DNA of 64,000 bases from Pseudomonas koreensis (lineage in GTDB: Bacteria; Pseudomonadota; Gammaproteobacteria; Pseudomonadales; Pseudomonadaceae). Shown piece by piece: positions 25,345 through 33,304 of this stretch; the stretch's first letter is position 1, and every line of letters starts with the position of its first letter. The notes beneath the pieces are model-generated. The model saw nothing but the letters and a program-made list of their open reading frames with translations. It made no database searches and was not told the DNA's origin. Made by a program: the position numbers and the translations under genes. The stretch lies in the NCBI RefSeq assembly GCF_012986595.1, contig NZ_JAAQYM010000009.1, forward strand, positions 248,001-312,000, read 5' to 3'.

Positions 25345-27909
25345 ATGCGTATAGACCGTTTAACCAGCAAATTACAGTTGGCGTTATCCGACGCCCAATC
25401 CCTGGCCGTTGGCCACGATCATCCGGCCATCGAGCCAGCGCATTTGATGCAAGCCATGCTTGAACAGCAGGGTGGTTCGATCAAACCCCTGTTGATGCAA
25501 GTAGGCTTTGACGTCAACAGCTTGCGCAAAGAGCTGACCAAAGAGCTCGATCAATTACCGAAAATCCAGAACCCGACCGGCGACGTCAACATGTCGCAGG
25601 ATCTGGCGCGCCTGCTCAATCAGGCCGATCGCCTGGCCCAGCAGAAGGGTGACCAGTTCATTTCCAGCGAACTGGTGCTGCTCGCCGCGATGGACGAGAA
25701 CAGCAAGCTCGGCAAACTGCTGCTCGGCCAAGGCGTGAGCAAGAAAGCCCTGGAAAACGCGATCAACAACCTGCGCGGTGGTGAGGCCGTCAATGACGCC
25801 AACCACGAAGAGTCGCGTCAGGCGTTGGACAAGTACACCGTTGACCTGACCAAGCGCGCCGAGGAGGGCAAGCTCGATCCGGTGATCGGCCGTGACGACG
25901 AAATTCGTCGCACCATCCAGGTTCTGCAACGCCGGACCAAGAACAACCCGGTGCTGATCGGCGAGCCTGGCGTGGGTAAAACCGCGATTGCCGAAGGTCT
26001 GGCCCAGCGCATCATCAACGGCGAAGTGCCGGATGGCCTCAAAGGCAAGCGTCTGCTGTCACTGGACATGGGCGCGCTGATTGCCGGTGCCAAGTACCGC
26101 GGTGAGTTCGAAGAACGCCTGAAATCCCTGCTCAATGAACTGTCGAAGCAGGAAGGTCAGATCATTCTGTTCATCGACGAACTGCACACCATGGTTGGCG
26201 CCGGTAAAGGCGAAGGCTCGATGGATGCCGGCAACATGCTCAAGCCGGCACTGGCGCGCGGTGAGCTGCATTGCGTCGGCGCAACCACGCTCAACGAGTA
26301 CCGCCAATATATAGAGAAGGACGCGGCCCTCGAACGGCGCTTCCAGAAAGTCCTGGTGGACGAGCCGAGCGAAGAAGACACGATTGCCATCCTGCGTGGC
26401 CTTAAAGAGCGTTATGAGGTGCACCACAAGGTGGCGATCACCGACGGCGCGATCATCGCCGCGGCCAAGCTCAGCCATCGCTACATCACTGACCGGCAGT
26501 TGCCGGACAAGGCCATCGACCTGATCGACGAGGCCGCCAGCCGTATCCGCATGGAAATCGACTCCAAGCCGGAAGTACTGGATCGTCTGGAGCGCCGCCT
26601 GATTCAGTTGAAGGTGGAATCCCAGGCGCTGAAGAAAGAAAGCGATGAAGCGGCCATGAAGCGCCTGGAAAAACTCCAGGAAGAAATCGTCCGCCTTGAG
26701 CGTGAGTACTCGGATCTGGAAGAAATCTGGAACTCGGAAAAAGCCGAGGTGCAGGGTTCGGCGCAGATTCAGCAGAAGATCGAGCAGTCGCGTCAGGAAC
26801 TGGAAGCCGCGCGCCGTAAAGGCGACCTCAACCGCATGGCCGAATTGCAGTACGGGGTGATCCCGGATCTGGAGCGCAGCCTGCAAATGGTCGACCAGCA
26901 CGGCAAGAGCGAAAACCAGTTGCTGCGCAGCAAGGTGACTGAAGAGGAAATCGCCGAAGTCGTTTCGAAGTGGACCGGTATTCCGGTATCGAAAATGCTC
27001 GAAGGCGAGCGCGACAAGCTGATGAAGATGGAAAGCCTGTTGCACCAGCGTGTGATCGGTCAGGACGAGGCGGTGGTGGCGGTGTCCAACGCGGTACGGC
27101 GTTCCCGTGCCGGGCTGGCGGACCCGAATCGTCCGAGCGGCTCGTTCATGTTCCTCGGCCCGACCGGTGTCGGTAAAACCGAGCTGTGCAAGGCGTTGGC
27201 CGAATTCCTCTTTGATACGGAAGAGGCGATGGTGCGGATCGACATGTCCGAGTTCATGGAGAAACATTCCGTGGCACGGCTGATCGGTGCACCACCGGGC
27301 TACGTGGGCTACGAGGAGGGCGGTTATCTGACCGAAGCGGTACGTCGCAAGCCTTACTCGGTGATCCTGCTGGATGAGGTCGAGAAGGCGCACCCGGATG
27401 TGTTCAACATCCTGCTGCAAGTGCTGGAGGATGGACGACTGACCGACAGCCACGGGCGCACGGTGGATTTCCGCAATACCGTGATTGTCATGACCTCGAA
27501 CCTCGGTTCGTCGCAGATCCAGGAACTGGTGGGAGATCGTGAGGCGCAGCGGGCAGCGGTGATGGACGCGCTGACCAGTCACTTCCGTCCCGAGTTCATC
27601 AACCGGGTCGACGAAGTGGTGATCTTCGAGCCATTGGCGCGGGATCAGATCGCGGGCATTACCGAGATCCAGCTGGGCCGTCTGCGCAGCCGTCTGGCCG
27701 AGCGCGAGCTGAAGCTGGAACTGAGTCCGGAAGCGATGGACAAGTTGATTGCCGTTGGTTACGACCCGGTTTATGGCGCACGTCCTCTCAAACGTGCGAT
27801 CCAGCGCTGGATCGAAAACCCGTTGGCGCAGTTGATCCTGTCGGGGCATTTCCTGCCGGGCGACACGGCGACCGGCAAGGTCGTGAACGACGAAATCGTT
27901 TTCGACTGA
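25345..27909 (+). CDS. clpB: ATP-dependent disaggregase ClpB
   Basis: Hexameric AAA+ chaperone that dissolves protein aggregates with DnaK. The order is Clp N-terminal repeats (1-145), AAA-1 with Walker A GEPGVGKT, the coiled-coil M domain (about 410-530, rich in E, K and R), and AAA-2 with GPTGVGKTE. 854 residues is normal. The C-terminal small domain includes VYGARPLKRAIQRWIENPLA. A sigma-32 promoter precedes it and a strong terminator follows. Confidence 0.98.
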   Translation: MRIDRLTSKLQLALSDAQSLAVGHDHPAIEPAHLMQAMLEQQGGSIKPLLMQVGFDVNSLRKELTKELDQLPKIQNPTGDVNMSQDLARLLNQADRLAQQKGDQFISSELVLLAAMDENSKLGKLLLGQGVSKKALENAINNLRGGEAVNDANHEESRQALDKYTVDLTKRAEEGKLDPVIGRDDEIRRTIQVLQRRTKNNPVLIGEPGVGKTAIAEGLAQRIINGEVPDGLKGKRLLSLDMGALIAGAKYRGEFEERLKSLLNELSKQEGQIILFIDELHTMVGAGKGEGSMDAGNMLKPALARGELHCVGATTLNEYRQYIEKDAALERRFQKVLVDEPSEEDTIAILRGLKERYEVHHKVAITDGAIIAAAKLSHRYITDRQLPDKAIDLIDEAASRIRMEIDSKPEVLDRLERRLIQLKVESQALKKESDEAAMKRLEKLQEEIVRLEREYSDLEEIWNSEKAEVQGSAQIQQKIEQSRQELEAARRKGDLNRMAELQYGVIPDLERSLQMVDQHGKSENQLLRSKVTEEEIAEVVSKWTGIPVSKMLEGERDKLMKMESLLHQRVIGQDEAVVAVSNAVRRSRAGLADPNRPSGSFMFLGPTGVGKTELCKALAEFLFDTEEAMVRIDMSEFMEKHSVARLIGAPPGYVGYEEGGYLTEAVRRKPYSVILLDEVEKAHPDVFNILLQVLEDGRLTDSHGRTVDFRNTVIVMTSNLGSSQIQELVGDREAQRAAVMDALTSHFRPEFINRVDEVVIFEPLARDQIAGITEIQLGRLRSRLAERELKLELSPEAMDKLIAVGYDPVYGARPLKRAIQRWIENPLAQLILSGHFLPGDTATGKVVNDEIVFD

Positions 27910-27932
27910 GCGGCAAAGCCAATGAAATAAGG

Positions 27933-27961
27933 AAGGCCTCGCTTTGCGAGGCCTTTTTTTC
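27933..27961 (+). terminator. Terminator after clpB
   Basis: A stem aaggcctcgc / gcgaggcctt with loop TTT is followed by TTTTTTT, 23 bases past the clpB stop. Confidence 0.92.
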
Positions 27962-28092
27962 GTTAGGCTGTTGAACTCTAAGGAAAAGGCTTGTAAAGTG
28001 CGCCCCGCAGTCAGTCACCCGCAGCATCTCAGCTCACTGAGCTGAAATCTGAAATAAGTTGCAAATCATTAACTTGAAAGCGATTTAGGGGG

Positions 28093-28120
28093 TTGACAGA
28101 GGTGTTCTAGGTTGTAGAAT
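28093..28120 (+). promoter_or_regulatory. Promoter of the tRNA-Asn-Pro-Lys operon
   Basis: A perfect TTGACA, a 16-base spacer and TAGAAT (5 of 6) precede the GC-rich discriminator GCGCGCC. This is the layout expected of strong, stringently regulated stable-RNA promoters. It ends 84 bases before tRNA-Asn. The stretch between clpB and here (27962-28092) shows no gene. Confidence 0.8.
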
Positions 28121-28204
28121 AGCGCGCCTCAGACACACGAACGCAGCGATGCGAACGATGTCTGGAAGCTGTAAGATTCACCGTTGTAAATTGAAATATG
28201 TAGT

Positions 28205-28280
28205 TCCGTGATAGCTCAGTCGGTAGAGCAAATGACTGTTAATCATTGGGTCCCAGGTTCGAGTCCTGGTCACGGAGCCA
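28205..28280 (+). tRNA. tRNA-Asn (GTT)
   Basis: The acceptor arms TCCGTGA and TCACGGA pair over seven bases. The T-loop is GGTTCGAGTCC and the anticodon loop CTGTTAA carries GTT. CCA is encoded at the 3' end. First gene of the tRNA cluster. Confidence 0.98.
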
Positions 28281-28289
28281 ATTTCAAAC

Positions 28290-28366
28290 CGGGGTATAGC
28301 GCAGTCCGGTAGCGCGCCTGCTTTGGGAGCAGGATGTCAGGAGTTCGAATCCCCTTACCCCGACCA
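28290..28366 (+). tRNA. tRNA-Pro (TGG), copy 1
   Basis: 77 bases with acceptor CGGGGTA / TACCCCG, an anticodon stem cctgc / gcagg with loop TTTGGGA (anticodon TGG), and encoded CCA. Identical in sequence to the copy at 28545. Confidence 0.98.
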
Positions 28367-28371
28367 TTTTT

Positions 28372-28447
28372 GGGTCGTTAGCTCAGTTGGTAGAGCAGTT
28401 GGCTTTTAACCAATTGGTCGTAGGTTCGAATCCCACACGACCCACCA
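28372..28447 (+). tRNA. tRNA-Lys (TTT)
   Basis: The acceptor GGGTCGT / ACGACCC pairs perfectly. The anticodon loop CTTTTAA carries TTT, and the 3' CCA is encoded. It is the third gene of the cluster and is followed by a terminator. Confidence 0.98.
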
Positions 28448-28512
28448 TTTTTGAAACCAGGTTACACTGGGATCGAATCTTAAGATCAGAGGCCAAAAGC
28501 GCTGATCGAAGA

Positions 28513-28541
28513 AGGCGATCTTTGAAAGATCGCCTTTTTTT
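28513..28541 (+). terminator. Terminator after tRNA-Lys
   Basis: A stem aggcgatcttt / aaagatcgcct is followed by a run of eight T. It closes the Asn-Pro-Lys unit and stands immediately before the second tRNA-Pro. Confidence 0.9.
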
Positions 28542-28544
28542 TAC

Positions 28545-28621
28545 CGGGGTATAGCGCAGTCCGGTAGCGCGCCTGCTTTGGGAGCAGGATGTCAGGAGTT
28601 CGAATCCCCTTACCCCGACCA
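28545..28621 (+). tRNA. tRNA-Pro (TGG), copy 2
   Basis: All 77 bases match the copy at 28290. It begins four bases after a terminator T run and is followed by its own terminator. No convincing promoter of its own is visible between 28448 and 28544; a TTGAAA at 28451 lacks a good -10. It may depend on read-through. Confidence 0.98.
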
Positions 28622-28627
28622 TATTAA

Positions 28628-28661
28628 AAATCCTCGTATCGAAAGATACGGGGATTTTTTT
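28628..28661 (+). terminator. Terminator after the second tRNA-Pro
   Basis: A stem aatcctcgtatc / gatacggggatt (G-T pair allowed) with a GAAA loop is followed by TTTTTT. Confidence 0.9.
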
Positions 28662-28697
28662 TGCCTGCAAAAAACTCTCGATCGCACCGCAAAAACA

Positions 28698-28795
28698 AAT
28701 ATGGGAGCGAGCCTGCTCGCGAAGGGGGTGTGTCATTCAACAATGGCGTCGACTGACACACCGCTTGCGCGAGCAGGCTCGCTCCCACATTTTTT
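28698..28795. repeat. REP inverted repeat (family A)
   Basis: GGGAGCGAGCCTGCTCGCG and its reverse complement GCGAGCAGGCTCGCTCCC face each other across about 50 bases with GTGTGTCA and TGACACAC inside. It lies between the tRNA cluster and the end of ndh. Confidence 0.92.
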
Positions 28796-28798
28796 AGA

Positions 28799-30097
28799 TC
28801 AGTGCAGCTTCAGGCGTGGCTCAGTCCCGCGACCGATCTTGCTGCCCAGCATCAGCATTGCCGTGCGGAACGGCCCGTACAGCGCCATCTGGTGCATGCG
28901 GTACAGCGAGACGTAGAACATCCGCGCCAGCCAGCCTTCGAGCATCACGCTGCCGGTCAGGTTGCCCATCAAGTTACCCACAGCCGAGAAACGTGACAGC
29001 GAAATCAGCGAGCCGTAGTCGGTGTACTTGTACTCCGGCAGGGATTTGCCTTCGATGCGCAATTTCAGCGATTTGGCCAGCAGCGACGCCTGTTGGTGCG
29101 CGGCTTGTGCACGTGGCGGCACGTTGCGATCCGAACCCGGTTGCGGGCAGGCGGCGCAATCACCGAAGGCGAAGATGTTTTCGTCACGGGTGGTCTGCAG
29201 CGTCGGCAATACTTGCAGTTGATTGATGCGGTTGGTTTCCAGGCCGTCGATGTCCTTGAGGAAACCCGGTGCGCGAATACCGGCAGCCCAGACTTTCAGG
29301 CTGGCCTTGATCTCATTGCCATCGGCCGTGATCAGACTGTCGGCGGTCACTTCGCTGACCGACGCGTTGGTCATCACGTTGACCCCGAGCTTTTCCAGAG
29401 TCTTGTGCACCGGCCCGCTGATGCGCTCCGGCAGGGCGGGCAGCACCCGTGGCCCGGCTTCGATCAGAGTGATGTGCATGTTTTCCGGTTTGATCCGGTC
29501 CAGACCGTATGCCGCCAGCTCATGCGCGGCGTTGTGCAGTTCTGCCGCCAGTTCGACACCGGTGGCGCCGGCACCGACGATGGCCACGCTGATCTGTTCG
29601 ATCACGTCGGTCTGCCCGGCATGGGCGCGCAGGTAGTGGTTGAGCAGTTGCTGGTGGAAGCGCTCGGCCTGTTTGCGGGTGTCGAGGAACAGGCAGTGCT
29701 GCGCTGCGCCCTGGGTACCGAAGTCGTTGGTGGTGCTGCCGACGCTGATCACCAGCGTGTCGTACGGCACTTCACGAGCCGGCACCAGCTCTACGCCGTT
29801 CTCATCGTAGGTCGCCGCCAACTGGATTTTTTTCTCTGCGCGATCAAGCCCGCTCATGCGCCCCAGCTGGAACTCGAAGTGGTTCCATTTGGCTTGGGCA
29901 ACATAGTTGAGTTCGTCTTCGGAAGAGTTCAGGGATCCGGCGGCCACTTCGTGCAGCAGTGGTTTCCAGATGTGCGTCAGGTTCGCGTCGACCAGCATCA
30001 CACTGGCCGTGCCGCGCTTGCCCAGAGTCTTACCCAGACGGGTAGCCAGCTCCAGACCGCCGGCGCCGCCGCCGACAATAACAATACGATGGGACAT
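28799..30097 (-). CDS. ndh: Type II NADH dehydrogenase (NADH:quinone oxidoreductase)
   Basis: Single-subunit, non-proton-pumping respiratory NADH dehydrogenase; 432 residues. The FAD-binding motif is VGGGAGGLELA at the N-terminus and the NADH-binding motif VGAGATGVELAAEL lies mid-protein. FAFGDCAACP is the second FAD contact. The C-terminal part (GWLARMFYVSLYRMHQMAL) forms the membrane-association helices. The ATG at 30097 is chosen because GGGAGG chemistry begins at once after it; an extension of five residues is possible. Confidence 0.95.
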   Translation of the reverse strand: MSHRIVIVGGGAGGLELATRLGKTLGKRGTASVMLVDANLTHIWKPLLHEVAAGSLNSSEDELNYVAQAKWNHFEFQLGRMSGLDRAEKKIQLAATYDENGVELVPAREVPYDTLVISVGSTTNDFGTQGAAQHCLFLDTRKQAERFHQQLLNHYLRAHAGQTDVIEQISVAIVGAGATGVELAAELHNAAHELAAYGLDRIKPENMHITLIEAGPRVLPALPERISGPVHKTLEKLGVNVMTNASVSEVTADSLITADGNEIKASLKVWAAGIRAPGFLKDIDGLETNRINQLQVLPTLQTTRDENIFAFGDCAACPQPGSDRNVPPRAQAAHQQASLLAKSLKLRIEGKSLPEYKYTDYGSLISLSRFSAVGNLMGNLTGSVMLEGWLARMFYVSLYRMHQMALYGPFRTAMLMLGSKIGRGTEPRLKLH

Positions 30098-30160
30098 GGG
30101 GATAACTCGCAAGGTTTTTAAAGGAAATCGGTGCGGTTACCCGAGCGAGCGCGAGGCAGC

Positions 30161-30334
30161 TCATAGCGTCAGGTAACTGATAAGTCGGCTCAGCAGGCCC
30201 AGACCAATGGTCACTGCAACCACCAGCACGAGGAGCATCCACGGCCGGAAAGGCCGGCGCTCGACTCGGTGTTGGGACAACTGCAGGTACTCTTCGACAT
30301 GCTTCTGGTCTTCGGGGTTCAGGCGGCTGGTCAT
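30161..30334 (-). CDS. Small membrane protein, DUF3094 family
   Basis: A 57-residue product with a charged N-terminal half (RLNPEDQKHVEEYLQ) and one hydrophobic helix (MLLVLVVAVTIGLGLL). It fits the DUF3094 family of Pseudomonas, which lies next to ndh. It is 63 bases upstream of ndh in the same direction and may be cotranscribed. Function unknown. Confidence 0.8.
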   Translation of the reverse strand: MTSRLNPEDQKHVEEYLQLSQHRVERRPFRPWMLLVLVVAVTIGLGLLSRLISYLTL

Positions 30335-30385
30335 AAAGGCCTCGTCAGGTAGACGTTGCTGAAGGTGGGGAAGCTACAGCGGTTT

Positions 30386-30913
30386 TTATCCCGGGTTGAA
30401 CGCAGCATAGCCACTGGCCGGAACCGGTTCGACCGAAACACCGTCGTCGAGGCGAATGATCCCGCTTTGTAACACTCGTGCGGTAATTCCGCCATGCCCG
30501 CGCACCGCTTGAAAGGTGCCGGGGCCGAGGTTGTTTTGCAGGCGCGCGCAGGGCTGACACCAGCCGGTGGTTTCGAATATGGCCTGACCAATGCGAAAGC
30601 GCCGCCCCTTGAGACTGAACAAATTGATGCCGCTGATGACCAGATTGCGCCGCAGATCTTCAGGCCTCACCGGTTGATCTTCAGGCCGGCCCATCAACGC
30701 GCTGATGACGGCCAGGTGTTCGAACTGAATCAGCGTGACTTGCCGCGCGTTACGCACCCCGGGACGGGCGTGGTCGCCGGTTAATCCAGCCTCCAGACGA
30801 GCCTCGACTGCATCGAGTTCGAGCATCGGGCCACGGGATTGCGGGCGCACGCCGATCCAGCGCACGCGGCCGGTCTGCGGGACGTCGGCAATCAACTGCT
30901 GCAGTGGTGTCAC
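30386..30913 (-). CDS. MOSC domain protein
   Basis: A 175-residue stand-alone MOSC domain. The conserved region is present, with FETTGWCQPCARL holding the cysteine expected to handle sulfur or molybdenum cofactor. Relatives act in molybdenum-cofactor-linked sulfur transfer or in reduction of N-hydroxylated compounds; the exact substrate is not predictable. The GTG start overlaps the stop of the DUF1780 gene as GTGA, so the two are coupled. Confidence 0.85.
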   Translation of the reverse strand: MTPLQQLIADVPQTGRVRWIGVRPQSRGPMLELDAVEARLEAGLTGDHARPGVRNARQVTLIQFEHLAVISALMGRPEDQPVRPEDLRRNLVISGINLFSLKGRRFRIGQAIFETTGWCQPCARLQNNLGPGTFQAVRGHGGITARVLQSGIIRLDDGVSVEPVPASGYAAFNPG

Positions 30914-31536
30914 AGGCTGATCCCGACATCGAAGACGATGCTGCGTCCCAGGTTGCTGCGCAGAAAGTCCGGCGCGTCGGGATGGGCGAACAGCACCCGG
31001 GCGAAGGTCGGGCCGACCAGCGACAGCGAGCGCCAGCCCTGGCGCAGGTATTCGGTGGGCGGCGGAAAGTGGCTGTTGAGGTCCAGCACTTCGCGCTTGA
31101 GGCTGGCGAAGGCAATGATGTCCAGCTCACCCAGATCCATGCCGCGTTCCTTGTAGTTGTGCGCTTTTTTGCGCAGGGTCGGCGCCAGGCGCAACAGAAA
31201 TTCGTTGGCCGGGATCCGCCGCGGCTTGGCTTCACGGCGCACCAGTTGGCTGAGCGAGAACGCGCTGCGCCGCCGCTGCAGTTCGTCGCGCCATTCGTCG
31301 TTGAGCCGACGCCCTTCATCGAGGACGAAGAATACTTCGAAATTGGCGTCGCGAAACAGCACGTCCGGCGGCTCGCCGGCAGGGGCGAACTCGTCGGCGC
31401 GGTAAGGGATGTTCAAGCCTTGCAGCAGGCGCTGGCAGACCCAACGCTCACGCTCCCATTTGCGGGCATTGGACAGGAACGCGTTGGCTTGCTCGGCCGC
31501 AATGGTCAGCAGGCGTAAGTAATCTGAGTCATCCAT
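30910..31536 (-). CDS. DUF1780 protein
   Basis: A 208-residue cytoplasmic protein of the DUF1780 family, described in family databases as a putative endonuclease-like fold. It has conserved runs such as KWERERWVCQRLL, FRDANFEVFFVLDEGRRLNDEW and ELDIIAFASLKREVLDLNS. The E-x-FFVLDE stretch would be the place to look for a nuclease active site, but I cannot assign catalytic residues. The start at 31536 is the ATG before DDSDYLRLL. It is translationally coupled to the MOSC gene. Confidence 0.75.
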   Translation of the reverse strand: MDDSDYLRLLTIAAEQANAFLSNARKWERERWVCQRLLQGLNIPYRADEFAPAGEPPDVLFRDANFEVFFVLDEGRRLNDEWRDELQRRRSAFSLSQLVRREAKPRRIPANEFLLRLAPTLRKKAHNYKERGMDLGELDIIAFASLKREVLDLNSHFPPPTEYLRQGWRSLSLVGPTFARVLFAHPDAPDFLRSNLGRSIVFDVGISL

Positions 31537-31659
31537 AAGCCCAAGCTTAGCGTTCAAATGCGACAAGCTGAAAGCACCGCGCGGCAAAGTGTGTCAGTGG
31601 GCAGCCGGAAAGGGCGGTGTAGACTGATGAAAACCGTCCGTTAATGCCATATCGAGGGG

Positions 31660-32133
31660 ATGAACGTGAAATATCGCTGGCTGCTGCTGTTGGCTGTTGT
31701 TCCGCTGTGGGCCCAGGCCCTTGAAGTTGGCGAACGCCTGGCGCCCTGGACGTTGCTTGATCAGTACGATCAGGCGTTCACCCTCGACAACCGCACCACG
31801 ACGCTGCTGGTGGCGCGCGACATGGACGGCGCCAAGCTGATCAAACAGGCGTTGAAGGACCAGCCCAAAGGCTATCTGGAAGCGCGTCACGCGGTATTCG
31901 TCGCCGATATCCAGCGCATGCCGGCACTGATTGCCAAAATGTTCGCCGTTCCGGCCATGCGCGACTACAGCTATCGAGTCCTGCTCGACCGCGAGGGCCG
32001 GGTGGCCTCGCGCTATCCGGGCGCCGAAGGCTCGGTGCTGTGGCTGCAACTCAAGGACGGCCGACTGCTCGAACAACGTGAGTATGCCGACGCGGCCCAG
32101 TTGCACGAGGCACTGGAGAAGGCCCGCCCATGA
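31660..32133 (+). CDS. Secreted protein, possible thioredoxin-like fold without CXXC
   Basis: A 157-residue protein with a signal peptide (LLLLAVVPLWAQA). The mature part has the layout of a thioredoxin-like domain (GERLAPWTLLDQYDQAFTL, then an SVLWLQL-type strand near the end) but no CXXC pair and no cysteine at all, so it is not a redox enzyme of that type. Homologues in Pseudomonas sometimes carry the label FAD/FMN-containing dehydrogenase; I see no flavin motif to support that. It overlaps the next gene by four bases and is likely its partner. Confidence 0.6.
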   Translation: MNVKYRWLLLLAVVPLWAQALEVGERLAPWTLLDQYDQAFTLDNRTTTLLVARDMDGAKLIKQALKDQPKGYLEARHAVFVADIQRMPALIAKMFAVPAMRDYSYRVLLDREGRVASRYPGAEGSVLWLQLKDGRLLEQREYADAAQLHEALEKARP

Positions 32134-32819
32134 TCGGCGCCGAGCTGCTGTCACCTGAAAGCCTGACGGTGGGCTGGCTGATTTATGCGCCGGTGCTGGT
32201 CTGGGCGATCTGTCGTGCGCCGTGGGTCGAGTTGTTCAGTGACAGTCGCCGGCAGCATTTGCTGTTCGGCACCGTGTTCGCCTTGTTTCTGTTGTGGATG
32301 GTGCGCAGGGATTTCGACACCGGCGTCTCTTACCACTTCATCGGTATGACCGCCGTGACACTCTTGCTCGACTGGCCGCTGGCGATTGTCGGCGGGCTGG
32401 TGGCGCAGCTCGGGTTGGTGTTGCTCGGGCGTCAGGATCTGGTGGCGGTCGGGGTCAACGGCACGCTGCTGATCCTGTTGCCGGTGTTGATCACCGAGTG
32501 TGTGGCGATCGTCGTCGAGCGCGCCCAGCCACGTAATCCGTTTGTGTATATCTTCTGTTCCGGATTCTTTGCGGCGGCGTTGTCGGCCTTGTTGTGCCTG
32601 GTGCTGAGCCTGAGCCTGCTCTGGTACGACGGACTGTTTGCCATGCCGGAATGGCTGGAAGATTTTATCGGCTACCTGTGGCTGCTGATTTTTCCCGAAG
32701 CGTTCATCAACGGCATGGTGATCAGCGCGCTGGTGGTGTTCAGTCCCGAGTGGCTGGAGACCTTCAACCGTACCCGCTACCTTTCGGCGCCGTGGAAGGA
32801 CGACGATCCCAAGTCTTGA
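32130..32819 (+). CDS. Polytopic membrane protein, CbiM-like permease family
   Basis: A 229-residue protein with six or seven hydrophobic segments (for example LLFGTVFALFLLWMV, LILLPVLITECVAIVV, ALSALLCLVLSLSLLW). Homologues are often classed with the substrate-binding CbiM/NikM components of energy-coupling factor transporters. The N-terminal Met-His metal site of true CbiM is missing here, and no CbiN, CbiQ or CbiO gene is nearby. It is coupled to the upstream secreted protein (ATGA). Treat the transporter assignment as tentative. Confidence 0.6.
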   Translation: MIGAELLSPESLTVGWLIYAPVLVWAICRAPWVELFSDSRRQHLLFGTVFALFLLWMVRRDFDTGVSYHFIGMTAVTLLLDWPLAIVGGLVAQLGLVLLGRQDLVAVGVNGTLLILLPVLITECVAIVVERAQPRNPFVYIFCSGFFAAALSALLCLVLSLSLLWYDGLFAMPEWLEDFIGYLWLLIFPEAFINGMVISALVVFSPEWLETFNRTRYLSAPWKDDDPKS

Positions 32820-32884
32820 TCCACATCAAATCCGCCACCCGCGCGGCATTTCATGCTCGGCCAAATTCCTTCAGGAGCAGCGGC

Positions 32885-33100
32885 ATGAGTGTGTACGAGT
32901 GGGCGAGGCAGGAAACGCGGCAGAGTCTGGAGATGGCGCAGGAGGTGGGTTTCGATCCGGGCCTGAGCTTGCGCGCCTTGCTCAGCGCGGTGGTGCAACA
33001 GAGCAAGACGGTGCGCAACGCCGAAGACCTGGCCGACGAGTTGCGCTTTCTGGCGGAAAACCTCGACGACGATCAGGACTACGGCTTCATGCGGCCCTGA
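32885..33100 (+). CDS. Small conserved hypothetical protein
   Basis: A 71-residue acidic, soluble protein starting MSVYEWARQETRQSLEMAQ and ending in NLDDDQDYGFMRP. Mostly helical by composition, no cysteine and no membrane segment. CAGGAG lies ahead of the ATG. I recognise no domain. It is convergent with yacG. Confidence 0.65.
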   Translation: MSVYEWARQETRQSLEMAQEVGFDPGLSLRALLSAVVQQSKTVRNAEDLADELRFLAENLDDDQDYGFMRP

Positions 33101-33106
33101 TGGCGA

Positions 33107-33304
33107 TCAGTGGCGCGGGTCGAAATCGCCGGAGAACATTTCGTCTTCGGCGTCCGGGGCCACCGGGATCTTGTGTTCTTCCGACGCCCACGCACCCAGG
33201 TCGATCAGCTTGCAGCGATCAGAGCAGAACGGACGGAATTTGTTCTCAGGTGTGAATTCCACGGGGGCGCCGCAGGTTGGGCATTCGACGGTTGTAGGGC
33301 TCAT
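33107..33304 (-). CDS. yacG: DNA gyrase inhibitor YacG (zinc-binding)
   Basis: A 65-residue protein with a four-cysteine zinc site at C8, C11, C27 and C31 (ECPTCG and FCSDRCK), followed by the conserved LIDLGAWASEEHKIP. E. coli YacG binds GyrB and blocks DNA binding by gyrase. Overlaps the coaE stop by four bases in a pilD-coaE-yacG run. Confidence 0.93.
   Translation of the reverse strand: MSPTTVECPTCGAPVEFTPENKFRPFCSDRCKLIDLGAWASEEHKIPVAPDAEDEMFSGDFDPRH

Noticed and set aside
28448..28544. TTGAAA at 28451 as a promoter for the second tRNA-Pro
   Set aside because: No acceptable -10 occurs at 16-18 bases, and a terminator lies between it and the tRNA.
28383..28736. A minus-strand ORF across the tRNA cluster containing VGFEPTTNW-type sequence
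   Set aside because: This is the well-known spurious translation of tRNA antisense sequence, often mis-annotated as a protein. The region is tRNA and terminators.
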